Assembly (NCBI RefSeq): GCF_001571325.1
Contig: NZ_BCTO01000046.1
Location: 1 to 54,020, forward strand
Direction of reading: 5' to 3'
Source: Delftia tsuruhatensis NBRC 16741
GTDB lineage: Bacteria; Pseudomonadota; Gammaproteobacteria; Burkholderiales; Burkholderiaceae_C
Length of the DNA: 54,020 nucleotides
Shown here: piece after piece, positions 26,744 through 35,319 of the stretch
Layout of the letters: the number at the start of each line of letters is the position of its first letter
How positions within the stretch are numbered: position 1 is the first letter of the stretch
Translations under genes and position numbers: made by a program
Notes under the pieces: generated by a model
Told to the model about the DNA's origin: nothing
What the model saw: only the letters and a program-made list of their open reading frames with translations
Database searches by the model: none

Positions 26744-26892
26744 GGCTTGTCTCCTGTTGCGGTGGTGTCGGCCCGGCATGCCGTGCGCCGGGCGTTCATC
26801 GCATGGTAGCTGTGCGGTTTTTCGCAAGCAATGGAGATGTTTGCAGTATGCATGTGCGTTTTTGCACATCGGCATGCCAACTCGGCCACGCC

Positions 26893-26926
26893 AAAAAAAC
26901 ATGGCCTGCGGTGTTCGCAGGCCATG
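26893..26926 (-). terminator. rho-independent terminator of the MarR gene
   Basis: On the minus strand an 11-bp perfect stem (26900-26910 with 26916-26926, CATGGCCTGCG and its complement, 5-nt loop) is followed by seven T residues (26893-26899). It ends transcription of the MarR gene 21 bp past its stop, so mmsA needs its own promoter. Confidence 0.9.
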
Positions 26927-26946
26927 CGGGTTCAGGGCTTGAAGGC

Positions 26947-27495
26947 TCAGTCCGTACCGGTGGCCGGCAGGCGGTCGTCTGCAGCGGGACTGGAGTGGTG
27001 TACGGCGCGGGCGGCGGGCTTGTGCAGCGGCTCCAGCTTCACGCGGGCGCTGGCGCCCAGGCCGGACTCCAGCTTGGTCAGCAGGCGCAAAAGCTCCTGC
27101 AGTTCCTCGTCTTCCAGCGGAGAGACCAGGCGGTGATAGGCCTGGTCCACCAGCGGCACGCTGGCGGCCAGCAGGGCCCGGCCCTTTTCGGTGAGCGTGA
27201 GCTGGTGCTGGCGGCGGTCACGCGTGCTCAGCGCGCGGTGCACGTACTCGCGCTCTTCCAGCCCGCGCACCAGGCGCAGCGTGGTCACCTTGTCGAAGCC
27301 CATGGCGCGCGCCAGGGAGCTTTGGTCGGAGCCGGGGGAGGCGTCGATCAGCACCAGGGCGCCGTACTGGGGCGGCGTCAGTCCCAGGGGGCGGCATTGC
27401 TCTTCAAAAATGCCGACCGAAATCTGGTGGGCGCGCCGCAGCAAAAAGCCAGGGCGCTGATATAGCGGCAGTGGTGCAGGCGTCATCGTGTCCAT
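26947..27495 (-). CDS. MarR-family transcriptional regulator
   Basis: The 182-residue protein has a MarR winged helix: [40 protein letters not shown] (recognition helix) and the wing [19 protein letters not shown]. The last 30 residues form a Pro/Ala-rich tail. MarR proteins bind palindromic operators, often between divergent genes, and release on binding an aromatic ligand. It is divergent from the TctC-type gene at 27609, which is the likeliest target along with the downstream monooxygenase. A perfect terminator follows the gene. Confidence 0.9.
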   Translation of the reverse strand: MDTMTPAPLPLYQRPGFLLRRAHQISVGIFEEQCRPLGLTPPQYGALVLIDASPGSDQSSLARAMGFDKVTTLRLVRGLEEREYVHRALSTRDRRQHQLTLTEKGRALLAASVPLVDQAYHRLVSPLEDEELQELLRLLTKLESGLGASARVKLEPLHKPAARAVHHSSPAADDRLPATGTD

Positions 27496-27503
27496 ATGCG
27501 TCT

Positions 27504-27588
27504 AGTATTCTTGCAGAGATGTCCAGTATTCATTCGATTTCCACCAATTGTGCCCATTCTGGTGCATGATTACCATGCGTTTGCATGC
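27504..27588. promoter_or_regulatory. candidate operator region between MarR and TctC-type genes
   Basis: The 113-bp divergent spacer contains AGTATTC at 27504-27510 and 27525-27531, exactly 21 bp (two helical turns) apart. It also has a GCATG-ATTAC-CATGC inverted repeat at 27564-27578 and a GCATGC at 27583-27588 just before the ribosome binding site AAAGAGG. Either could be the MarR site; which one is a guess. Confidence 0.4.
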
Positions 27589-27608
27589 TAACTACAAAAG
27601 AGGTCTAC

Positions 27609-28589
27609 ATGCGAAATTTTGTTGGCAGACGGCAATTTTTGAAGACAAGCGGATTGGGAGTATTGGGTTTACCCGTAGCAGGCGCCATCGCCAGCACCGA
27701 GAGTGTGCCTCTGAAATTGATTGTGCCTTTCACTCCGGGGACTGGAATCGACACGATTGCGCGAACGATCGGGCCTTTGCTGGCCAAGCGCCAGGGCCGG
27801 CCCGTGGTGGTGGAGAACAAGCCGGGCGCCTCTGGAAATATCGGAACCGAGGCCGTTGTGCGCTCGCCCGCCAATGGCCAGACGCTTTTGGTGACAGTGA
27901 ATACCCTGGTGATGAACGCATCGCTGTATCCCAAATTGCCATTCAATCCGCTGACGGACCTCGAGCCTGTAACGCTGACCAGCTGGGGACAGCTGATTTT
28001 GGTGACGCCCACGGCCTCCGCCTATCAGACGGCGGCCGATCTGGTGAAGGCCGCCAAGGCCTCGCCGGGCCGCATCAATTACGCATCGCCGGGAGTGGGC
28101 ACTCCGCACCATATGGCGATGGAGCTTTTCAAGAGCACGGCGGGCGTATCGATCACGCACATCCCTTATCGCGGAACAGGGCCGGCGCTGACGGACCTGC
28201 TGGGCGGCCAGGTGGAATGCATGTTCCTGCCCATTCATGTGGCATTGACGCATGTGAAGGCCGGCAAGCTGCGCGCGCTGGGCATTGGCAGCCAGCGGCG
28301 CCACCCGCTGCTGCCCGATGTGCCCACGCTCAAGGAGGCCAAGGCGGGCGATGTGAACGTGGATATGTGGTACGGCGTGTTTGCGCCGGCCGGCATGCCG
28401 GCGGACCAGGTCGATGCCCTCAATCGCGAGATCCGCGCGATTTTGGCGTCGGAGGAAGTCCGGCATGCCTTCGCGCCCCAGGGCATGGATCCGGCCGGCA
28501 GCACGCCGGCCGAGTTCAAGGCCCTGGTGCAAAAGGACGCCCGGCGCTGGGCCGATCTGGTCAAGGCGCGGGGGATTACCGCCGAGTAG
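27609..28589 (+). CDS. Bug-family (TctC) solute-binding protein with Tat-like signal
   Basis: The 326-residue protein is a tripartite-tricarboxylate-type periplasmic receptor: KLIVPFTPGTGIDTIAR, the VVENKPGASGNIGT block, THIPYRGTGPALTDLLGGQVECMF and LPDVPTLKEA are family hallmarks. Bug proteins bind carboxylates and aromatic acids, often without adjacent TctA/TctB membrane genes, as here. The N-terminus MRNFVGRRQFLKTSGLGVLG fits the twin-arginine motif RRxFLK, so export may be by Tat. The ATG at 27609 is set by AAAGAGG. It precedes the FAD monooxygenase gene by 35 bp, suggesting uptake and oxidation of the same compound. Confidence 0.92.
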   Translation: MRNFVGRRQFLKTSGLGVLGLPVAGAIASTESVPLKLIVPFTPGTGIDTIARTIGPLLAKRQGRPVVVENKPGASGNIGTEAVVRSPANGQTLLVTVNTLVMNASLYPKLPFNPLTDLEPVTLTSWGQLILVTPTASAYQTAADLVKAAKASPGRINYASPGVGTPHHMAMELFKSTAGVSITHIPYRGTGPALTDLLGGQVECMFLPIHVALTHVKAGKLRALGIGSQRRHPLLPDVPTLKEAKAGDVNVDMWYGVFAPAGMPADQVDALNREIRAILASEEVRHAFAPQGMDPAGSTPAEFKALVQKDARRWADLVKARGITAE

Positions 28590-28624
28590 GCGGGGCGGGC
28601 GCCAACAGCGCCCCTGGAGAAAGC

Positions 28625-29878
28625 ATGGAGAGTCAGCGGATGAAAGTAGCGATCGTGGGGGGCGGCATCGGAGGCCTGTGCCTGGCATTGGCCCTGCATC
28701 AAAGAGGCATTGCCTGCGAAGTCTTCGAGGCCGTGCCCGAGGTCCGCGAGATCGGCGCGGGCATTACCCTGCTGCCGCATGCCATGCGTGAACTCAGCGA
28801 CCTGGGCCTGCAGCCGCAGCTGGAGGCGCTGGCGATCGAGAACCTGGAAAGCGTGTTCTTCAATCGCTATGGCCAGTTCGTCTACCGCGAGCCGCGCGGC
28901 CGCCATGCGGGCTACGAGCTGCCCGAGCTGGGCATCCACCGTGGCCGCCTGCACCGCGTTCTCTTCGAGGCTGCCGTGCAGCGCCTGGGCCCGGGCGCAG
29001 TGCACACGGGCCACCGCTGCGTGCGTGTGGACCAGTCGGCCCATGGCGCCACCGTGCATTTCGCGCCGGATGCCCAGGGCCATGTGCCGCCGTCGGCCAC
29101 GGCCGACATCGTCGTGGCCTGCGATGGCGTCAACTCCGCCGTGCGGCGCCAGTTCTATCCGCAGGAGGAGCTGGCCTTTGGCGGCATCAACACCTGGCGC
29201 GGCGTCTCGCGCTTCAAGCCCATCCTCACGGGCAAGAGCTATCTGCGCATCGGCTCGGTCGATACCGGCAAGATGGTGATCTATCCCATCGAGGACAACG
29301 TCGATGGCCAGGGCATGCAGCGCATCAACTGGGTGGCCGAGATCCGCGACCCGCAGATGCGCATGAACGACTGGAACCGCGCAGGCCGCATGGAGGATGT
29401 GCTGGAGATTTTTGGCGGCTGGAGCTTCGACTGGCTGGATGTGCCGGCCCTGATCCGCTCGGCCGAGACCATCTTCGAGTACCCCATGGTGGACAAGGAC
29501 CCCGTGGACCAGTGGAGCTTCGGCCGCGTGACCCTGCTGGGCGATGCGGCCCACCCCATGTATCCGCGCGGCTCCAACGGCTCGGCCCAGGCCATGCGCG
29601 ATGCGCGGGTGCTGGCCGACCTGCTGGCCGCCGATCCGCAGGGCGACCCGCTGGCGCTGCTGGCAGCCTACGAGGCCAGCCGCCTGCCCGCCACCAGCCA
29701 GGTGGTGCTGACCAACCGCTCCACACCGCCCGACTTCATCATCATGAAGGCGGACGAGCTCAGCGGCGGCCAGCCCTTCGGCCATATCGACGAGCTGATC
29801 AGCCAGGACGAGCTGCGCGCCATTGCCCGCCATTACGAGCAGGTGGCGGGGTTTGCGAATCCGCAGTCGCAAGGGTGA
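28625..29878 (+). CDS. FAD-dependent aromatic monooxygenase
   Basis: The 417-residue protein is a group A flavoprotein hydroxylase: N-terminal FAD motif VGGGIGGLCLALAL, internal ADIVVACDGVNSAVRR (the DG motif) and GDAAHPMYPRGSNGSAQAM (GD motif). Such enzymes hydroxylate phenolic or hydroxybenzoate-like rings with NAD(P)H and O2. The ATG at 28625 has GGAGAAAG upstream; a second ATG at 28640 is possible. It is co-transcribed with the TctC-type gene and probably governed by the MarR at 27495. The substrate is unknown; the two genes form a small unit separate from the 3-hydroxybenzoate cluster. Confidence 0.9.
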   Translation: MESQRMKVAIVGGGIGGLCLALALHQRGIACEVFEAVPEVREIGAGITLLPHAMRELSDLGLQPQLEALAIENLESVFFNRYGQFVYREPRGRHAGYELPELGIHRGRLHRVLFEAAVQRLGPGAVHTGHRCVRVDQSAHGATVHFAPDAQGHVPPSATADIVVACDGVNSAVRRQFYPQEELAFGGINTWRGVSRFKPILTGKSYLRIGSVDTGKMVIYPIEDNVDGQGMQRINWVAEIRDPQMRMNDWNRAGRMEDVLEIFGGWSFDWLDVPALIRSAETIFEYPMVDKDPVDQWSFGRVTLLGDAAHPMYPRGSNGSAQAMRDARVLADLLAADPQGDPLALLAAYEASRLPATSQVVLTNRSTPPDFIIMKADELSGGQPFGHIDELISQDELRAIARHYEQVAGFANPQSQG

Positions 29879-29939
29879 AGTGGTTGGGCAATGAGCTGGC
29901 TTGGCAGGTATTCAGTATTGCATCCCGACTCTTTTTGGG

Positions 29940-30250
29940 TCCCTGCCCGGCGGTCGTTTTTCGAGGCCGGGTTTCGGCCCGGCGGCCGACCTCCTTTCTT
30001 GTCGCGCGACAAGAAAGGAGGCAAAGAAACGCGCCCAAATGCCCGCGTCCCCTTCGCTTCGCTAAGGGGCGACCTGCGTCGTGGCGGTCGCGGGGTTCGC
30101 CGTGAAACTCACTTCGCGCTGCGCGCTACGTTCAGACAATCACGGCCAGTCAGTTGACGAAGCAGTCCTGTCCTTCGGCAGGACTGCAACCCCGCAACCG
30201 CCACGACGCAGGCACGGGCATATGGGGAGGAGGGGCCGGGGTACGGGGGC
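29940..30250 (+). repeat. structured intergenic repeat element, copy 2
   Basis: This is the second copy of the element at 21221-21545, in the same orientation. The outer stem is 30073-30087 with 30198-30212 (15 bp) plus GCGGGGTT 30090-30097 with AACCCCGC 30188-30195. The inner stem is GCCGTGA 30099-30105 with TCACGGC 30140-30146, and the hairpin GCAGTCCTG/CAGGACTGC is at 30162-30187. The left part holds a perfect 32-bp palindrome at 29990-30021, which is imperfect in copy 1. Stem sequences differ between copies but stay paired. It lies between the convergent monooxygenase and TctC-type genes. Confidence 0.88.
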
Positions 30251-30291
30251 GACAGGGCGCTACGCCCCGTTGCCTTGTCTATTCGGTGCTC

Positions 30292-31329
30292 TCAATCCAG
30301 GCTGATATTCGCCTTCTGGATCAGCAGCTTGTACTGGTCCGCCTTGGTCCTGGCGAATTTCTCCATCTCCGGCACTTCCCAGGTGATGGGCTGGAAGGCG
30401 AAGGTGGCGAATTTCTCGCGCACCTGCGGGTCCTGCAGCACAGCGACCACGTCGGCGTGGATCTTGTCGCGCAGGACGGTGTCCACGCCCTTGGGTGCCA
30501 GCAGGGAGACGAAGGAGTTCACGATCAGTTCGGCGGGGCCGCCCGATTCGGCCACGGTGGGCACGTCGGGCACCTGGGCGATGCGCTGGGGCGCGGCCAC
30601 GGCCAGGTAGCGGATCTTGCCGGATTTGTAGATGCCCTGGCTGGAGGGGAGGCTGGCAAAGCTCCAGGCCGGATCGCCATTGGCCACCGAGGTGTAGAGC
30701 TGGCTGACCTCGCGGTAGGGCACATGGGTCATCTTGCTGCCGGTCAGGAAGTCCAGCCATTCGCCGCCCAGGTGGCCGGGGCTGCCCACGCCCCAGGAGC
30801 CGTAGCTGACCTTGCCGGGCTCGGACTTGGCCGCCTTGATCAGGTCGCCCATGCTCTTCCACGGCGAGTTCGTGGGCACGGCCACGAAAAAGGGCGTGAG
30901 GAACAGCGGCGCCACCGGGTCGAAGTGCTGCAGCGGATGGAAGTTGCGCTGCTTGTAGAGGTAGGGCAGGGCGGAGACATGTTCGCTGTCGAGCTGCAGC
31001 AGGGTGTAGCCGTCGGGCTTGGCGCGGCGTGCGGCTTCGATGGCGACAAAGCCGCCGCCGCCTGGGCGGTTGTCCACGGTCACGCCCTGCTTCCAGCGCG
31101 CGGCCAGTTTTTCGCCCACGATGCGCAGCACGGCGTCAGGGCCGCTGCCCACGGCAAAGGCCGTGATCACGGTGACGGGGCGCGTGGGAAAGCTGGCGGC
31201 GCTGCTGGAGCCTGCCTGCGCCCAGGCGCAATGCAGCGGGGCGATGGAGGCCAGCAGCAGGGCGGCGCCTGCGAGGGCCTTGCGGCGGGAGGGGGCGGTG
31301 CCGAGGCGGCTGGATGGGGATGCTTTCAC
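30292..31329 (-). CDS. Bug-family (TctC) solute-binding protein of the gentisate cluster
   Basis: The 345-residue protein has a signal peptide (ALAGAALLLASIAPLHCAWAQA) and family blocks PVTVITAFAVGSGPDAVLR, VDNRPGGGGFVAIEAA and THVPYREVSQLYTSV. It starts with GTG at 31329, chosen because AGGAGACAGACT precedes it. It lies 116 bp after the isomerase gene on the same strand and probably captures 3-hydroxybenzoate or gentisate for the pathway. The specificity is inferred from context. No TctA/TctB genes are nearby. Confidence 0.9.
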   Translation of the reverse strand: MKASPSSRLGTAPSRRKALAGAALLLASIAPLHCAWAQAGSSSAASFPTRPVTVITAFAVGSGPDAVLRIVGEKLAARWKQGVTVDNRPGGGGFVAIEAARRAKPDGYTLLQLDSEHVSALPYLYKQRNFHPLQHFDPVAPLFLTPFFVAVPTNSPWKSMGDLIKAAKSEPGKVSYGSWGVGSPGHLGGEWLDFLTGSKMTHVPYREVSQLYTSVANGDPAWSFASLPSSQGIYKSGKIRYLAVAAPQRIAQVPDVPTVAESGGPAELIVNSFVSLLAPKGVDTVLRDKIHADVVAVLQDPQVREKFATFAFQPITWEVPEMEKFARTKADQYKLLIQKANISLD

Positions 31330-31445
31330 AGTCTGTCTCCTGTTGGATCTGCTTTTTTCACTGCTTGCAATGCCCCGGTCCTTCTGGCGAGGACTCGGGG
31401 CGGGTTAGGGCTGCCGGCAAAGGCGCGGCGGGGTTCAGGCGAGGT

Positions 31446-32087
31446 TCAGCCGGCGTCAGGCTGGGCCAGGGGCGCGGCCTGTGCAAAGGCGGGCAGGGCC
31501 GCGCAGGCCCTGTCCACAGCGCTGATCAGCGGCCAGCGGTTCAGGTCCACGCCAAAGCGGCGTGCGCTTTCGATCTGGGGCACTAGGTAGACATCGGCCA
31601 GCGTGGGTGCGTGGCCGAAGCAGAAGTCGCCGCGCCGCGTGTCGCGGGCCAGCAGGGCTTCGATGGCGTCGAAGCCGTCGGCAATCCAGGTGGCGCACCA
31701 GGCATTGATGGCGGCTTCGTCCGCACCGAACTGGCGGCGCAGGGTCTGCAGGATGCGGCGGTTGTTGATGGGATGCACGTCGCAGCCCACGATGGCGGCC
31801 AGCGCGCGCACCTGGGCGCGGTCCTCGGGGTCGGCGGGCAGCAGCGGCGGCTCGGGATGGCGCTCTTCCAGCCATTCGATGATGGCCGGCGACTGGATCA
31901 GCGTGCGGCCATCGTCCAGCGTCAGCGCCGGCACCAGGCCCTGCGGGTTGACCTGCTTGAACGGCGCCTGGGCCTGCTCGTCCACGCGCAGGTCCACGGG
32001 GAAATAGTCAGGGCGCAGGCCTTTGAGGTGGAGCGCGATGCGCAGGCGGTGCGAGGTGCCGCTGCGGAAAAAGCTGTAGAGCTTCAT
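31446..32087 (-). CDS. GST-family maleylpyruvate (maleylacetoacetate) isomerase
   Basis: The 213-residue zeta-class glutathione transferase has the signature MKLYSFFRSGTSHRLRIALHLKGL, NPQGLVPALTLDDG with the glutathione-binding QSPAIIEWLEE, and DVHPINNRRIL. It isomerises maleylpyruvate to fumarylpyruvate with glutathione. Its position beside gentisate dioxygenase and a fumarylpyruvate hydrolase favours maleylpyruvate over maleylacetoacetate. It resembles NagL/MhbI in known clusters. The start at 32087 lies 19 bp after the hydrolase stop. Confidence 0.9.
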   Translation of the reverse strand: MKLYSFFRSGTSHRLRIALHLKGLRPDYFPVDLRVDEQAQAPFKQVNPQGLVPALTLDDGRTLIQSPAIIEWLEERHPEPPLLPADPEDRAQVRALAAIVGCDVHPINNRRILQTLRRQFGADEAAINAWCATWIADGFDAIEALLARDTRRGDFCFGHAPTLADVYLVPQIESARRFGVDLNRWPLISAVDRACAALPAFAQAAPLAQPDAG

Positions 32088-32106
32088 GGTGGTGGTCTCC
32101 CCGGTC

Positions 32107-32844
32107 TTATTCAGGCTGGCCCACGGTGAGCGCGATCTCGCCCACGCCCTGCACATGGCCGGTGATGCGGTCGCCCGGCAGCACGGCACCCACGCCTTCG
32201 GGCGTGCCCGTGTAGATGAGGTCGCCGGGTTGCAGGTGATAGAACAGCGAGAGGTCGGCAATGATTTCGCGGATGTTCCAGATCAGCTTGTCCACGTCGG
32301 ACTGCTGCCTGGTCTCGCCATTGACGGCCAGTGCAATGGCGCCGGATTCGATCACCTGGCCCGGCATGGGCACGATCTCGCTGGCTACCGAGGACTGCTC
32401 CACATCCTTGCCCAGGTCCCAGGGCCGGCCCTTGTCGCGCGCCACCAGCTGCAGGTCGCGGCGCGTCATGTCCAGGCCGCAGGCGTAGCCGTAGATGTGT
32501 TCATGCGCCTGGTCCGCCGCAATGCGAAAGCCCGCCTTGCCGATGGCCACCACCAGTTCCATCTCGAAGTGGTAGTTGTTCGTCTCGGGCGGGTAGGCCA
32601 CGGTGGCACCCGAGTCGGTCAGGGTGGAGGGGGCCTTGGTGAAGTAGAAGGGGCGCTCCACGCTCTTGTCCACCGGGCGGCCCATCTCGACGGCATGGGC
32701 GTGGTAGTTGCGGCCCACGAAGAACAGGCGGTTCACGGGCAGGCGCTGCGTGCTGCCGCGCACGGGCAGGGATTGGACGGGGGGCGGGGTCCAGAGGTAT
32801 TGGGGGGCGGTCATGGTATTGGCGATGGGGGAGGAAAGAGACAT
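32107..32844 (-). CDS. fumarylpyruvate hydrolase (FAH family)
   Basis: The enzyme should cleave fumarylpyruvate to fumarate and pyruvate, the last step of the gentisate pathway. The 245-residue FAH-fold protein has metal ligands E94 and E96 (YHFEMEL) and D125 ([10 protein letters not shown]), plus the family end block [15 protein letters not shown]. The first ATG at 32844 sits 8 bp after the dioxygenase stop; a second at 32814 is possible, and neither has a good ribosome binding site, so coupling to the upstream gene is likely. It corresponds to NagK/MhbH. Confidence 0.9.
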   Translation of the reverse strand: MSLSSPIANTMTAPQYLWTPPPVQSLPVRGSTQRLPVNRLFFVGRNYHAHAVEMGRPVDKSVERPFYFTKAPSTLTDSGATVAYPPETNNYHFEMELVVAIGKAGFRIAADQAHEHIYGYACGLDMTRRDLQLVARDKGRPWDLGKDVEQSSVASEIVPMPGQVIESGAIALAVNGETRQQSDVDKLIWNIREIIADLSLFYHLQPGDLIYTGTPEGVGAVLPGDRITGHVQGVGEIALTVGQPE

Positions 32845-32852
32845 CGGAGGAT

Positions 32853-33890
32853 TCAAGGCCGGACTTCGTAGAGGCCCAGCTTTCGGTGCAAAGGCGCCTC
32901 GTCGGCCAGGAAGAGGAAGGCGGGCTCGCTGGCGCTGGCATTGGCCAGCGTGGCGGGCGCCCAGCCGGGCACGCAGCAGGTGTCGGCCGGGGCCAGGTCG
33001 AAGTGGCGGTCCACGGCGGCCACGCTGGCGCCGCCCTCGATGACATGGAACACGCAGGCCGGCGAGCGCGCGGGCAGCTGCAGCGTCTGGCTCGGGCGCA
33101 GCATCAGCGCGTAGAAGCCCAGGATGTTTTCGCAGTCGGCCCCGGTCTCGGGGTTGGTGTAGGCCAGCTGCACGCAGTCCAGGTCGGGGCGGTCGGCGGC
33201 CAGCTCCAGCAGCGCGGCGCGGGCATCCTTCCACGGGTAGCGCAGCATGGGGTAGGCCTTGGCGCTGCGGGCGAACACCTGCGTGGGTGCCAGGCCGCCG
33301 CGCGCATATGCCCGGTCGCCACGGCCGGGCAGGGCGGGCTGGCGCGGGCCGTCCACGTGGTAGGTGACTTCCAGGTAGTAGGCCAGGGGCAGGTCCAGCA
33401 CATCGAGCCAGACCACGGGCTCGTCGCCGTCATGGCCATGCTCGTGCCACAGGCCCGTGGGCGTGAGGATCAGGTCGCCGCGCTCCATAGGGCATTTCTC
33501 GCCGTCGACCAGGCTCCAGGCGCCCTGGCCTTCCACCACCATGCGCACGGCATTGGGCGTGTGGCGGTGCGAGGGCGACCACTCGCCGGGCAGCAGCAGC
33601 TGCATGCCCAGGTAGATGGAGGAGCTGGCCTGCATCTTCTCCAGCCCATGGCCGGGGTTGGCCAGCACCAGCACGCGGCGCTCGGCCTTTTCGATGGGCG
33701 TCAGCTCGCCGGCCTGCATCAGCAGCGGGCGGATGGCCTGGTAGGGCCAGGCAATGGGCTGGGTGCGCGGGCGCGGCGTGTGCGGCGGCATCACGTTGCG
33801 CAGGCTGGGCCACAGCGGCACCAGGTTGTTGCGCGCGAGTTCGTCGCGGTAGTCCTGGGGCAGGTCTTCCAGGCGGCCAAGTTCTTGCAT
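32853..33890 (-). CDS. gentisate 1,2-dioxygenase
   Basis: This bicupin Fe(II) enzyme opens the gentisate ring to maleylpyruvate. The 345-residue protein starts with the conserved [18 protein letters not shown] and has iron ligands H108 and H110 ([12 protein letters not shown]) and H149 ([10 protein letters not shown]), with the same spacing as the characterised gentisate/salicylate dioxygenases. The ATG at 33890 follows AAGGAGACCGCC. It sits 16 bp after the hydroxylase gene, inside a tight five-gene unit. Salicylate dioxygenase is the main alternative, but the neighbouring 6-hydroxylase favours gentisate. Confidence 0.94.
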   Translation of the reverse strand: MQELGRLEDLPQDYRDELARNNLVPLWPSLRNVMPPHTPRPRTQPIAWPYQAIRPLLMQAGELTPIEKAERRVLVLANPGHGLEKMQASSSIYLGMQLLLPGEWSPSHRHTPNAVRMVVEGQGAWSLVDGEKCPMERGDLILTPTGLWHEHGHDGDEPVVWLDVLDLPLAYYLEVTYHVDGPRQPALPGRGDRAYARGGLAPTQVFARSAKAYPMLRYPWKDARAALLELAADRPDLDCVQLAYTNPETGADCENILGFYALMLRPSQTLQLPARSPACVFHVIEGGASVAAVDRHFDLAPADTCCVPGWAPATLANASASEPAFLFLADEAPLHRKLGLYEVRP

Positions 33891-33906
33891 GGCGGTCTCC
33901 TTGTGT

Positions 33907-35115
33907 TCAGTCTTCGGAGAGGCAGGTTTCGGCCTTCCAGCCGTACAGCCATTCCATGGCGTCGTAGAAACGCTGGGGCGTGCGGCCCTTCCAGAGGTCG
34001 TTGCGCACCAGGCGCTCCACGCCGCTGGCGTGGAAGATGCGGCCCATCTCGCGCGCGGACAGCACCACGCGCGCCGTGCGGGCGATGCGCGAGCGCTCGT
34101 ACAGCCGCAGCGCCTGCGGCCAGTCGTTGCCGCAGCGCTTGAGCGCCTGGCCCAGCGTCACGGCGTCTTCCAGCGCCATGCAGGCGCCCTGGGCGATGTA
34201 TTGCAGCGTGGGGTGTGCGGCATCGCCCAGCAGCGTGGCGCGGCCGAAGCTCCACTGGCCAATGGGCTCGCGGTCGGCCGTGGCCCAGCGCTTCCAGCTT
34301 TTGGGCAGGTCTATGAGCTGGCGTGCGCGCGGGCAGCAGTCGCGGTAGTAGCTTTGCACCTCTTGGCGGCTGCCTTCGCGCACGCCCCATTCCTCCTGCT
34401 CGCGGCTGTGGAAGGTGACGACCACGTTGTACTGCTCGCCGCCGCGCAGCGGGTAGTGCACCAGGTGGTAGTTGGGGCCGACCCAGATGCTGGCCGCGTT
34501 CCAGCGCAGGTCCTCGGGGAAGTCGTTCTTCTCCACCACGGCGCGGTACACCACGTGGCCGGAGACACGCGCCGCATCGCCCACGTACTGCTGGCGTACC
34601 ACGGACTTCACGCCATCGGCGCCGATCAGGGCCTGGCCCACATGGACCTGGCCGTGCTGGTCGCGCACGGTGACGGTGTCGCCCTCCTGCTGCACGGCTT
34701 CGATGCGCGTGCCCGTCAGCGTCTCGATTTGGCCGTGGGTGCGCGCGCCTTCAAGCAGCGAGGTGTGGATGTCGGCGCGGTGGATCACCGCATACGGGTT
34801 GCCGAAGCGGGCGCGAAACGCCTCGCCTGTGGGAATGCGGCCGACCAGCCGCTCATCGAGCGCGTCGTGCATCACCATCTCGTCGGTATAGACGGCGCGG
34901 CCACGGGCCAGCTCGCCAATGCCCAGCGCGTCGAAGGCCGCGAATGCGTTGGGGCCCAGCTGTATGCCGGCGCCGATCTCGCCCAGCTGCGGCGCCTGCT
35001 CCAGCACCTTGACGGCGAATCCCTGGCGCGCCAGGGCCAGCGCGGCCGCCACGCCGCCAATGCCGCCGCCTGCCACAAGAACGGGCAGCGCCCGGGAAGA
35101 AATGCTGGTGCTCAT
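33907..35115 (-). CDS. 3-hydroxybenzoate 6-monooxygenase (FAD)
   Basis: The 402-residue group A flavoprotein hydroxylase has VLVAGGGIGGVAAALALA (FAD), ALIGADGVKSVVRQ (DG motif) and LLGDAAHPTLQYIAQGACMALED (GD motif). The ending is typical of 3-hydroxybenzoate 6-hydroxylases and salicylate-hydroxylase relatives. Beside gentisate dioxygenase, the likely reaction is 3-hydroxybenzoate to gentisate with NADH and O2; salicylate 5-hydroxylation uses a different, multicomponent enzyme. It is the first gene of the operon, divergent from the MarR gene, with AGGACATCC before the ATG. Confidence 0.9.
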   Translation of the reverse strand: MSTSISSRALPVLVAGGGIGGVAAALALARQGFAVKVLEQAPQLGEIGAGIQLGPNAFAAFDALGIGELARGRAVYTDEMVMHDALDERLVGRIPTGEAFRARFGNPYAVIHRADIHTSLLEGARTHGQIETLTGTRIEAVQQEGDTVTVRDQHGQVHVGQALIGADGVKSVVRQQYVGDAARVSGHVVYRAVVEKNDFPEDLRWNAASIWVGPNYHLVHYPLRGGEQYNVVVTFHSREQEEWGVREGSRQEVQSYYRDCCPRARQLIDLPKSWKRWATADREPIGQWSFGRATLLGDAAHPTLQYIAQGACMALEDAVTLGQALKRCGNDWPQALRLYERSRIARTARVVLSAREMGRIFHASGVERLVRNDLWKGRTPQRFYDAMEWLYGWKAETCLSED

Positions 35116-35319
35116 GGATGTCCTGTGCTTCGTGGTGCATGTCGCCAGCCTGCGGGTCAGCTGCGTCGCGACTAATTAAACAGTATGCTGACGATGAGTG
35201 TAGTGTTGATTTGCATCAGGCCAGCCTGGGGTTTCCCTGGATGCAGGCAAAACGTTGGTGGACAGCATGTCCGGGTGAATCACCTGTCCGCCAGCCAACG
35301 CCAACGGAGGGCGCGGTTC

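Noticed and set aside
24971..26809. 612-codon plus-strand frame over mmsA
   Set aside because: It mirrors the codon structure of mmsA and shows only His/Gly/Ala/Arg-rich sequence. It is a shadow frame.
28235..29872. 545-codon minus-strand frame over the FAD monooxygenase
   Set aside because: The plus strand carries the FAD, DG and GD motifs; the antisense product has no motif.
30154..30305. Protein-coding readings of the intergenic repeat (frames starting MTKQSCPSAG in both copies)
   Set aside because: The two copies differ by changes that preserve base pairing rather than codons, so the similarity is explained by structure, not translation.
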